Shown here one piece after another: positions 1 to 6,673 of a stretch of DNA of 33,846 nucleotides; position 1 is the first letter of the stretch, and each line of letters opens with the position of its first letter. The DNA lies in NCBI GenBank assembly GCA_030530985.1, contig JAUMTX010000022.1:1-33846 (forward strand), given 5' to 3'. A program made the position numbers and the translations under genes. The DNA is from Corynebacterium sp. Its GTDB lineage: Bacteria; Actinomycetota; Actinomycetes; Mycobacteriales; Mycobacteriaceae. Under the pieces are notes generated by a model that was not told the origin of the DNA, made no database searches, and saw nothing but the letters and a program-made list of their open reading frames with translations.

Positions 1-18
1 CTATTTTTGTGCTCCCGC

Positions 19-38
19 GGAAGTCCTAGCGGACTTCC
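19..38 (-). terminator. Hairpin downstream of glxR
   Basis: A perfect 8-bp stem (GGAAGTCC/GGACTTCC) with a 4-base loop lies 21 bp past the glxR stop codon. On the glxR strand it is not followed by a run of T, so it is a weak candidate for an intrinsic terminator. It could be an RNA 3' end stabiliser or the end of a gene lying outside the window. Confidence 0.35.
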
Positions 39-58
39 TTGGGCCTAAAGATTGTGGT

Positions 59-742
59 TTAGCGAGCTCGCTTGGCGAGGTGCTCGGTATCGCAGATCAA
101 TACCGACTTGCCTTCGAGGCGAATCCAACCACGAGAAGAGAAGGTGGCCAGTGCCTTATTCACGGTCTCACGGGACGCACCAACCAACTGGGCGATTTCC
201 TCCTGGGTGAGATCATGATTCACACGAAGGACGCTGCCTTCCTGAACACCAAAGCGATTAGCCAACTGGAGCAGGGTCTTGGCGACACGGCCAGGAACGT
301 CGGTGAAAATCAAATCAGCCAAAGCGGCATTGGTGCGACGAAGACGACGAGCCAAGACGCGAAGCAGCTGATCGGAAATCTCAGGGTGGGAAGCAATCCA
401 CTGGTGGAGAGTATCCGAATTCATAGTGGCGCAGTGAACCTCAGTCACGCAGATAGCAGAAGAAGTGCGTGGGCCTGGGTCAAAGATGGAGAGCTCACCG
501 AACATATCAGAGGGGCCCATGACGGTGAGAAGATTCTCGCGTCCATCATGAGCGTGGCGGGCAAGCTTCACCTTGCCGGAGGTGATGATGTACAGACGAT
601 CACCAGGCTCACCCTCGTTAAAAATGGTGGCGCTACGGGGGTAACGGACTGTCTCCAATTGGGAGATCAATGCACGGACAGCAACAGGGTCAACGCCTTG
701 AAAAATACCTGCGCGTGAGAGGGTCTCTAGCGACGCTTCCAC
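59..742 (-). CDS. glxR: cAMP-responsive Crp/Fnr-family global regulator GlxR
   Basis: This is the cytoplasmic cAMP receptor transcription factor of corynebacteria, which binds DNA as a dimer and controls carbon metabolism and many other genes. The 227 residues match the length of C. glutamicum GlxR. An N-terminal cyclic-nucleotide domain spans about residues 10-120, with the phosphate-binding cassette [15 protein letters not shown] at 82-96. A dimer helix follows at about 120-145, and a winged helix-turn-helix lies at 179-200 ([20 protein letters not shown]). The start is GTG at 742, with AGAGGAG seven bases upstream. It is transcribed away from the tlpA gene across a 195-bp intergenic region. 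I saw no perfect TGTGA-N6-TCACA site there. The gene order (crp, tlpA, marP) is the usual one for this order, except that nth is absent next to it. Confidence 0.95.
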   Translation of the reverse strand: MEASLETLSRAGIFQGVDPVAVRALISQLETVRYPRSATIFNEGEPGDRLYIITSGKVKLARHAHDGRENLLTVMGPSDMFGELSIFDPGPRTSSAICVTEVHCATMNSDTLHQWIASHPEISDQLLRVLARRLRRTNAALADLIFTDVPGRVAKTLLQLANRFGVQEGSVLRVNHDLTQEEIAQLVGASRETVNKALATFSSRGWIRLEGKSVLICDTEHLAKRAR

Positions 743-922
743 TCAATACTCCTCTTGTTGTGGGGCATGCCATAAAAACTGACTACTACCACTCTACTAT
801 GTTCTTCGTCACTATTCACCATTACGGGTCGAATAACGCTCAAAACGCTCCATCTGCATGGCAAAAATGCCGAGTATTACGGGGGTGAAAAGTGAAAGGA
901 CAACAAACATATTTACCCATGA

Positions 923-928
923 TACAGT
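923..928 (+). promoter_or_regulatory. Candidate -10 element of a leaderless tlpA transcript
   Basis: TACAGT lies nine bases before the ATG at 938, with a weak -35 (GGACAA, 898-903) 19 bp further upstream. No Shine-Dalgarno sequence precedes the ATG, so a transcript starting at or near the start codon is the simplest reading. Confidence 0.35.
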
Positions 929-937
929 ATGTAGCTA

Positions 938-1483
938 ATGAACAAGGCAGTAAAAATCTCCATCGCGAGCATCATTGTGCTCACCGCAATAGTCATAGCG
1001 GCGGCAACAACTATGCTCAAGAGCGATAGCCCCGTACAGGTGGCGGAAGAGACAAGCAGTGTCGCGAATGTGGCGGCGCGACCAGACTGTCCAGAAGGCA
1101 TCGACCTGCCATGCCTAGGCGGGGAGATTGTGCCGGCCGAACAGAAGCCAATGGTGATTAATGTTTGGGCCTGGTGGTGCGAACCCTGCAGGGAAGAACT
1201 GCCACTTATTCAACGCCTAGCCGAGCAGCGCAGCGACCTGACGGTAGTCGGCGTCCACGAAGACTCCAAGGCGGCCAATGGTGCAGCCTTCCTCAATGAC
1301 ATGGGTGTGGACCTGCCCTCCTACCAAGACAGCACAGGAGTATTCGCCGCGAAATATGAGCTTCCATCCGTGGTTCCAGTCACCGTGGTGCTGCGTGCCG
1401 ACGGCAGCGTTGCTGCACGTCTAACCCAAAGTTTTGACACCTACGAAGAACTAAACGCGGCAGTGAATTCTGCGTTACAATAG
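938..1483 (+). CDS. Membrane-anchored TlpA-family thiol-disulfide oxidoreductase
   Basis: The protein (181 residues) is an extracytoplasmic thioredoxin-fold redox protein tethered by one N-terminal membrane segment (about 5-26). The active site is WWCEPC, with C81 and C84 after the strand MVINVWA. The cis-proline is in SVVPVTVV (P147). A second cysteine pair, C51 and C59, precedes the fold (DCPEGIDLPC) and may form an additional disulfide. It corresponds to Rv3673c in M. tuberculosis by position and sequence. It is followed six bases later by the marP-like gene, which has no ribosome-binding site of its own, so the two are probably translated together. The substrate is not known; members of this group act in envelope disulfide exchange or cytochrome maturation. 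Confidence 0.88.
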   Translation: MNKAVKISIASIIVLTAIVIAAATTMLKSDSPVQVAEETSSVANVAARPDCPEGIDLPCLGGEIVPAEQKPMVINVWAWWCEPCREELPLIQRLAEQRSDLTVVGVHEDSKAANGAAFLNDMGVDLPSYQDSTGVFAAKYELPSVVPVTVVLRADGSVAARLTQSFDTYEELNAAVNSALQ

Positions 1484-1489
1484 AAAATT

Positions 1490-2683
1490 ATGGCCAACGC
1501 CCACCTCATTGACCTGGTTATCGCACTTATCCTGCTGTTTTCTCTGTACTCGGGATGGGTTAAAGGCGCGATCATGTCAGTGCTCAGCACTGCCGGCATT
1601 GTTGCCGGCCTGATTGTTGGTGCTGTACTAGCCCCGAAGGCAATGAGCTACACGGCCAATACGGGCCTACGATTCCTCATTGGCCTAGGTGTCATTGTGC
1701 TGCTGGTGGGCCTGGGCAATATTGCCGGTGGATATGTGGGCAGCTATATTCGCGAGCACACCCGCTGGAGGAGTGTCCGATTTGTGGACTCCGCCATTGG
1801 CTCCGTACTCCAAAATATTGCGACCCTCTTTGTGGTCTGGCTGATTGCCATCCCACTGGCAACCACAGGCTCAAGCACACTGACCGCCTCCATTAGGGGA
1901 TCGGCAATCCTGGGGGCTTTTGATAAGCTCGCGCCGGTCGAAGTACAACAGCTGCCGGCGAAAATCTCGGCCATGCTGGATGACTCCGGCCTGCCACCAA
2001 TGCTCAGCCCATTCCAGGACATTCACACCACCGATGTGGCTGCGCCAAAAATCACCGTTGATGACCCAGAACTTGTGGAAGCCCTGCGACCATCGGTCAT
2101 TCATGTCATTGGTGATGCCTCCCAATGTAAGCGCCGCCTACTGGGATCCGGCTTTGTGATTGACGATAACTACGTCATTACCAACGCCCACGTAGTGGCC
2201 GGCACAGAATCCGTCACCCTGGACACCACCATTGGCCTAAAGAAGGCCTCTGTAGTGCTCTATGACCCAAATGAAGACCTTGCAGTACTCTACAGTCCAA
2301 ACCTGGGTATCGAACCCCTAGAATGGGCTGAGAACAGCGCTGCAACAAGCCAAGACACCATTGTGATGGGCTTCCCAGAATCCGGCCCATTCGAAGCAGC
2401 CCCAGGCCGAGTGCGCGAAAAACTCACCATTAATGGCCCAAATATCTACGCCACCAGCCGCGTAGACAGGCAAGTGTACACCGTGCGCGGAAGCATCCGC
2501 CAAGGCAATAGTGGCGGCCCAATGGTGGACTATGAAGGCAAGGTACTCGGCGTAGTCTTCGGTGCCGCAGTGGACGACACCGACACAGGCTATGTGCTCA
2601 CCGCCGATGATGTAAAGAAGACCATTGGCGATATTGAAGGTCTCACCGAATCCGTGAGCACCCAAACCTGTGTGGCCAAGTAA
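1490..2683 (+). CDS. marP: MarP-like membrane serine protease (CvpA domain plus trypsin domain)
   Basis: The protein has 397 residues, the length I know for M. tuberculosis MarP (Rv3671c). Residues 1-125 hold four membrane segments of the CvpA/colicin V production type. Residues 195-390 form a chymotrypsin-like protease on the outside of the membrane. The triad is visible: H234 in TNAHVV, D263 in NEDLAVL and S341 in QGNSGGP. C213 and C394 sit where MarP has the disulfide that stabilises the active enzyme. In mycobacteria MarP is needed for acid and oxidative stress resistance and cleaves the peptidoglycan hydrolase RipA; whether that holds here is inference. It lies six bases behind tlpA, with no clear Shine-Dalgarno. 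Its TAA stop directly abuts the stop of the convergent hydrolase gene. Confidence 0.9.
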   Translation: MANAHLIDLVIALILLFSLYSGWVKGAIMSVLSTAGIVAGLIVGAVLAPKAMSYTANTGLRFLIGLGVIVLLVGLGNIAGGYVGSYIREHTRWRSVRFVDSAIGSVLQNIATLFVVWLIAIPLATTGSSTLTASIRGSAILGAFDKLAPVEVQQLPAKISAMLDDSGLPPMLSPFQDIHTTDVAAPKITVDDPELVEALRPSVIHVIGDASQCKRRLLGSGFVIDDNYVITNAHVVAGTESVTLDTTIGLKKASVVLYDPNEDLAVLYSPNLGIEPLEWAENSAATSQDTIVMGFPESGPFEAAPGRVREKLTINGPNIYATSRVDRQVYTVRGSIRQGNSGGPMVDYEGKVLGVVFGAAVDDTDTGYVLTADDVKKTIGDIEGLTESVSTQTCVAK

Positions 2684-3592
2684 CTAGAGATGTGAATCCA
2701 AGAAATCCGCAATAGCGGAAGCAGTGCCCCGAGGATTTTCAATATACGGGGCATGGTGGCTACGCGGAACCTGGGCGACCTCAATAGGGCGCGTAGTATT
2801 AGCGCGCGCACACTTCAGCAAATATGGGGTCACACCAATAGCGAGCACAGGGCAAGTGACCTTAGAGGCACGCCACTTAATTGGCATAATGCCAATCTCA
2901 AGACGCGTAGTGCGCACCATAGCGCGATAAGCCTTATCCACAGCCACACCAGCCTCACGGCGGGCCACAGCCTTCTTAAAAGCCTCAGAGCCAATAAACC
3001 CACGGGAGCAAGCGTGGGACAAACCAGCATAAGAAGACATCCAAGGGAAAGTCTCCGCAAAAGGAAGACGACACAACAAGGCACGAGTAAGAGTGCCATA
3101 GTGGGCATAAGGGCGCAGGATGCAGGCGCGTCGGAAAGCTAGGGGATGGATGCCAGCGATGGACACAAGAGCATCAACATGCTCAGGGTAATTCGCCGCC
3201 AAAGTCCACGCCACAGAAGCGCCAGTACCAGCACCAACAACCACAGCGGAAGAGACGCCAAGGGCGCCAATAGCGCCAACAACATCGCCCACCATGCGGC
3301 GAATATCATAGCCACTCGGGGGCTTATCCGAGAGGCCAACGCCACGAAGATCGAGGGCAGCCACACGATAACCAGCAGCGGCAAGCGGGCCAATCACATC
3401 CATATAGTCAAACCACGCACCAAAAGAATCATGCAGAAGAATGACAAGAGGGGCCGAAGTATCATGAGCATTCTCAGTGCTCAGGGCCACATGCAGGCGT
3501 AACCCACGAGCATAAACATACTCGTGGGTAAAAGCCCCCTCAAAGGCGACAGTCTGTGGGGGCGTGGGCGCCGGATGCTGAAAGAAACGCAC
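2684..3592 (-). CDS. Alpha/beta hydrolase-fold protein (EphE position) without a usable nucleophile
   Basis: The 302 residues follow the alpha/beta hydrolase pattern: the oxyanion strand VILLHDSFG (50-58), DLRGVGLSDKP (81-91), the nucleophile elbow near 118-126 and a C-terminal SHHAPYIENP (278-287) that supplies a histidine. By gene order it corresponds to Rv3670/ephE, annotated as an epoxide hydrolase. The elbow here reads VVGAGTGA, so the position normally held by Ser or Asp is G122. The usual acidic residue after the sixth strand is also not evident (AIGVTPYLL). The protein may therefore be catalytically inactive or use unusual chemistry. The start is GTG at 3592, overlapping the stop of the upstream gene by one base (TAGTG), so its translation is coupled. 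It ends flush against marP. Confidence 0.8.
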   Translation of the reverse strand: MRFFQHPAPTPPQTVAFEGAFTHEYVYARGLRLHVALSTENAHDTSAPLVILLHDSFGAWFDYMDVIGPLAAAGYRVAALDLRGVGLSDKPPSGYDIRRMVGDVVGAIGALGVSSAVVVGAGTGASVAWTLAANYPEHVDALVSIAGIHPLAFRRACILRPYAHYGTLTRALLCRLPFAETFPWMSSYAGLSHACSRGFIGSEAFKKAVARREAGVAVDKAYRAMVRTTRLEIGIMPIKWRASKVTCPVLAIGVTPYLLKCARANTTRPIEVAQVPRSHHAPYIENPRGTASAIADFLDSHL

Positions 3593-4086
3593 TACTTGAA
3601 CATGCCGCGGTTTTCGCGGGCAAGATTCTCTTCAGCCTTACCAGGAACAAGCTTGGTGAGCTCCTTGGCGGAATTCACAGTCGCCTTAGGCACGCTAATG
3701 GAACGAACCTTCTTGACGCCAAGCAGAGCCAAAACAATGGCAATAAAGAGCATGCCGACGAAAACAATCAACAGCGCAGCCCACACTGGCATAACCAGAG
3801 CGAGAAGAGCCGCAATGAAAGCAAAGAAGAAGAAAGTGGAGAAAACACCCACAGCGGCGGCAACACCGAAATAGCCGGCGCCCCACACGCCGCGCTTAGC
3901 CTCAGCAGTGACCTCGGCCTTAGCAAGCTCAAGCTCAGCGCGGAAAAGGCTGGACATCTGGGCGGTGGCATCGCTCACCAACTGGCCGATAGAACCCTGA
4001 CCACGGGCATCAGCATCAGTAAGAGGGATATTGTCCACGCGGGACTTAATATTGTCAGTGCCATCGGTGAAAAGGCCGTCGCTCAC
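3592..4086 (-). CDS. Phage holin-superfamily-like small membrane protein (Rv3669 position)
   Basis: I place the start at the GTG at 4086 (MSDGLFTDGTDN, 164 residues) because AAAGGAG lies five bases before it. An upstream in-frame GTG at 4122 has no such site. The N-terminal half is soluble and contains an amphipathic segment (AQMSSLFRAELELAKAEV). Two long hydrophobic helices follow (roughly residues 68-91 and 94-118), then a basic tail. This layout matches the actinobacterial putative phage holin family (PF07332 type), which occurs as a chromosomal gene without any phage context. Its role is unknown. It forms a two-gene operon with the alpha/beta hydrolase, with a 1-base stop/start overlap. 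Confidence 0.75.
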   Translation of the reverse strand: MSDGLFTDGTDNIKSRVDNIPLTDADARGQGSIGQLVSDATAQMSSLFRAELELAKAEVTAEAKRGVWGAGYFGVAAAVGVFSTFFFFAFIAALLALVMPVWAALLIVFVGMLFIAIVLALLGVKKVRSISVPKATVNSAKELTKLVPGKAEENLARENRGMFK

Positions 4087-4122
4087 AAGTACTCCTTTTA
4101 GAAACGGGGTATAGTTCTCCAC

Positions 4123-4129
4123 TATTCTA
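4123..4129. promoter_or_regulatory. Shared bidirectional -10 region (holin-like gene and 4137 gene)
   Basis: The seven bases TATTCTA read as a -10 element on both strands: TATTCT toward the gene at 4137 and TAGAAT toward the holin-like gene. The rightward ATG lies eight bases further on with no Shine-Dalgarno, suggesting a leaderless message. The leftward transcript would have a leader of about 30 bases carrying AAAGGAG. Confidence 0.4.
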
Positions 4130-4136
4130 TCCTTAT

Positions 4137-4748
4137 ATGACTAGTTCTTTAAAGCAGGCGCTCGGGGAAGCGCAGGAGGCAATTAACGAAGTACAGCGCC
4201 GACCTGCAGCTTTGCGGCGCACAGCGGAGTTGCAGGCGAAGTCTGGCTTGCAAGCAGCTTTGCTAGTGGAGAAAGCCGGATGGGGGTCGCACGCGCCGCT
4301 CTTTCTGGAGATTCCCAGGTTGGCTGAAGCATTCCGGCGGGCGCCTGGGCAGGCGCTGGCACAGGCGGATTTGCTGGCCGGTGGGCCTGGGGTGCCAGTG
4401 GCGGGGCGCTCTGAAATTGGTGCCGTGCTGGACCTGGCGGCGGAACACCCGGATAATGTGCTGATGCCGATGGCTGTTCATGCGGCAATCCTTCACCATG
4501 AATTCTTTGGGCAACGATCGGTGGCGGTGGCATTGGCGGTGGCGCGGGCCGGGGCAATGTCGACCGGATTTGACCCCCGTGGATTGTGCGTGCCGGAAGG
4601 GTACTATACACGCGATATAACCTCGTACAAAGCGTTAGTTTCCGCACCATTGGGAGAATCGGAACAGTGGGAAAAGTCCTGCATAGAGCAGGTGCATGCA
4701 TGGAAGATGGGCGCAGGTATTGCTTTAGACCTACTATCCATGTCATAA
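4137..4748 (+). CDS. Conserved actinobacterial protein of unknown function (Rv3662c position, Fic-like remnant)
   Basis: This 203-residue soluble protein sits where M. tuberculosis has Rv3662c, between the marP block and the Tad cluster. The N-terminal part is alanine- and glutamine-rich and helical. The part around residues 115-165 (HAAILHHEFFGQRSVAVALA, then GFDPRGLCVPEGYY) is reminiscent of the C-terminal half of Fic domains, where the motif HPFxxGNGR is followed by hydrophobic helices. The Fic catalytic motif is not intact: there is no HPF-GNGR, so AMP transferase activity is not expected. I do not assign a function. No ribosome-binding site precedes the ATG, and a -10 sequence lies eight bases before it. 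A strong terminator follows at 4810. Confidence 0.7.
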   Translation: MTSSLKQALGEAQEAINEVQRRPAALRRTAELQAKSGLQAALLVEKAGWGSHAPLFLEIPRLAEAFRRAPGQALAQADLLAGGPGVPVAGRSEIGAVLDLAAEHPDNVLMPMAVHAAILHHEFFGQRSVAVALAVARAGAMSTGFDPRGLCVPEGYYTRDITSYKALVSAPLGESEQWEKSCIEQVHAWKMGAGIALDLLSMS

Positions 4749-4809
4749 TAGGGGTGGCTAGGCCCCGATATACAGTGTGGCCAGCCCCCGGCAACCCCCC
4801 CTGCCGGGT

Positions 4810-4853
4810 AGCGGCCCTGACTATGCCCCCATACTAAACCAGGGCCGCTTTTT
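4810..4853 (+). terminator. Intrinsic terminator after the 4137 gene
   Basis: A perfect 10-bp stem (AGCGGCCCTG/CAGGGCCGCT) encloses a 20-base loop and runs directly into TTTTT. It separates the uncharacterised gene from the DUF4185 gene. Confidence 0.85.
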
Positions 4854-4890
4854 AATGCGTGTCCATACCCTCACAGGTGAAATTCCGGTT

Positions 4891-4896
4891 TAGACT
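4891..4896 (+). promoter_or_regulatory. Candidate -10 element of the DUF4185 gene
   Basis: TAGACT ends seven bases before the ATG at 4904. This places the likely transcription start at the start codon, and no Shine-Dalgarno sequence is present. It also argues for 4904 rather than the upstream GTG at 4859 as the start. Confidence 0.5.
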
Positions 4897-4903
4897 AGCC
4901 TGC

Positions 4904-6541
4904 ATGAAGAAAATTTCCATCGCTGCAATAGGTTTGGCTGCAGTATGTACTGTCTGGGGCGCGCCTGCGGAAGCAGCATCCTCCTTGTCTTCCGGATCTT
5001 CCGGCAGCAGCCAGTCTTTCTGGAGCATGATTGATAAGTCAGCTGTGGGTACCGATACGGGCCCATGTGCCTCCTATACTGTGGCGCTTCGTGCGCAGCG
5101 AGCGAAGGCTCGACAAGCCGATATGGATGGTGGTGTGAGCTCCAAGACCAAGGCTTTGGGTAGCTCCCTATCCGGTGGATTTGGGGACTGGGGATTCTTC
5201 AACCCTTATGGTTCCTCTGAAGGCTCCTCGGATGGATCCTCCGCACTCAACCAGGCATTCAACCCCTTCTATAACCAGCCATGGGCAGCGGGTATGCCAG
5301 GCCAGATGCCACTGCTCGAAGGTCACACTGAGGCTGTGAGCATGGTGACCGGTCCGGGCTCCGTATCCAATACCCACAAGACGTGGAATGTGGCCGGTAC
5401 GGATTTGGGCTTTAGCTTCCTGGATGCCAGTGGCCGCACCATGCTGGTCTTTGGTGACACCATGGACTGCGTCTCCACAGGTGATGGTTGGCGATCCAAT
5501 GTGATTCTGCGCACCGACGATGAAGATTACTCTGACGGTCTGAGCATTGACGATGCGCTGACGAATTCCGGTTACAGCACTAGCGGCACCGCCATTGAAG
5601 CAATTAGCTCCCGCAAGGATGCCAATGGTGTGGGTGAGCGCACCGCCATTCCAACCAGCGCCATCACTATTAACGGCACCATGTACATTGACTACATGTC
5701 CGTGCGCAGCTGGGATGATCCGGGCGAGTGGACCACCAACTTTGCGGGCACCGTAAAGTCCACCGATGGTGTGGTGTGGACCCCTGTTTATGAATCTGCA
5801 CGTATGCAGTCCGATACGAACACTAACACCAATACCGAACTGGGCCGCTACTTTAGCCCATGGGCAACCAATAAGAAGGCTGCCAATAGCAAGCTGCAGA
5901 TGTCGGACTTTGTGCTGGACCATAATGATGAAAGCACCTATGTGTACCGCTTCTCCACCCCATCGGGTCGTTCGGGTGCAGCTATCCTGGCGCGTGCACT
6001 GCAGAGCCAGTTCCCTAAGGAAAGCGCATGGGAATACTACGTTAATGGTTCATGGGTATCGGGCGATACCGGCCTGAATAATGCCACCTCGGTATTTGAC
6101 GCCCCAGTTTCGGAGCTGTCCATCCAGTGGAATGACTACCTGCAGAAATATGTGGCTGTGTACCAGGTGAGCTCCGGCACGGCACAGGGCATTGTTATGA
6201 GGACAGCAGATAGCCTCACTGGTCCTTGGTCGGAACAGCGAATGCTGGTCGATGCGACCAATGTTCCGCTCATTTATGGTGGTTTCATTTTGCCACACCA
6301 GAGTGGAACCGAGTTTTATTGGGTCGGAACAACCTGGTCCACTTATAACGTTATTCTCTTCAAGACAAATCTTGATGAGGTCCTCGGAACTGTCAATACA
6401 AGCAGCCGCCCAACCTCCACAACAGAGGGTTATGACCCACAGTGGATGTCCGGTCTGAAGCTAAATGGCGAGGTAGACTACGGTATGATTGAGGCCGATA
6501 AGATGGAGGCGGAAGAAGCTGCTAAGGCAACAACCGAATAG
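4904..6541 (+). CDS. Secreted DUF4185-domain protein, candidate endo-D-arabinanase (GH183-like)
   Basis: The start at 4904 gives a clean signal peptide (MKKISIAAIGLAAVCTVWGAP, cleavage near AEA-A at 24-25) and a 545-residue protein. Residues 26-140 are low-complexity and rich in Ser, Gly and Phe/Trp. The DUF4185 domain covers roughly 145-520, with the family hallmarks AGTDLGFSF (D167), LVFGDT (D185) and GWRSNVILRTDDED (195-208). This is a beta-propeller-like fold. Members of DUF4185 have been shown to cleave D-arabinan of mycobacterial arabinogalactan (CAZy GH183). If this one does, it would act outside the membrane on the cell's own or a neighbour's wall arabinan. It is monocistronic, bounded by terminators on both sides. 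Substrate and activity are inference; family membership is fairly clear. Confidence 0.72.
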   Translation: MKKISIAAIGLAAVCTVWGAPAEAASSLSSGSSGSSQSFWSMIDKSAVGTDTGPCASYTVALRAQRAKARQADMDGGVSSKTKALGSSLSGGFGDWGFFNPYGSSEGSSDGSSALNQAFNPFYNQPWAAGMPGQMPLLEGHTEAVSMVTGPGSVSNTHKTWNVAGTDLGFSFLDASGRTMLVFGDTMDCVSTGDGWRSNVILRTDDEDYSDGLSIDDALTNSGYSTSGTAIEAISSRKDANGVGERTAIPTSAITINGTMYIDYMSVRSWDDPGEWTTNFAGTVKSTDGVVWTPVYESARMQSDTNTNTNTELGRYFSPWATNKKAANSKLQMSDFVLDHNDESTYVYRFSTPSGRSGAAILARALQSQFPKESAWEYYVNGSWVSGDTGLNNATSVFDAPVSELSIQWNDYLQKYVAVYQVSSGTAQGIVMRTADSLTGPWSEQRMLVDATNVPLIYGGFILPHQSGTEFYWVGTTWSTYNVILFKTNLDEVLGTVNTSSRPTSTTEGYDPQWMSGLKLNGEVDYGMIEADKMEAEEAAKATTE

Positions 6542-6582
6542 GCCACAAATGCCTATACCATAAAACTCAATCAAGAAAATAC

Positions 6583-6647
6583 GCCCTGATCCAGATCTGT
6601 GGATAACTCACGAATTCCACAGGCTTTTGGATCAGGGCAATTTTTTT
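6583..6647 (+). terminator. Nested intrinsic terminator after the DUF4185 gene
   Basis: An 11-bp outer stem (GCCCTGATCCA/TGGATCAGGGC) is followed by AA and seven T. Its 34-base loop contains a second stem of 7 bp (CTGTGGA/TCCACAG). Confidence 0.85.
6598..6606 (-). other. Perfect DnaA-box-like 9-mer inside the terminator
   Basis: The reverse strand reads TTATCCACA, the classical strong DnaA box. It is a single copy within the inner stem-loop of the terminator, so it may be chance or a DnaA titration or regulatory site. There is no origin-like cluster here. Confidence 0.4.
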
Positions 6648-6673
6648 ATTTTGAAATAGTTCATGATTAAGAC

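Noticed and set aside
80..718. A plus-strand frame of 212 codons opposite glxR
   Set aside because: GlxR motifs are clear on the minus strand; the opposite frame has no domain.
670..888. A small plus-strand frame across the glxR-tlpA intergenic region
   Set aside because: It begins inside glxR, has no Shine-Dalgarno and shows no recognisable domain.
743..937. A GlxR autoregulation site in front of glxR
   Set aside because: No match to TGTGA-N6-TCACA was found; only scattered half-sites such as GTGAAA.
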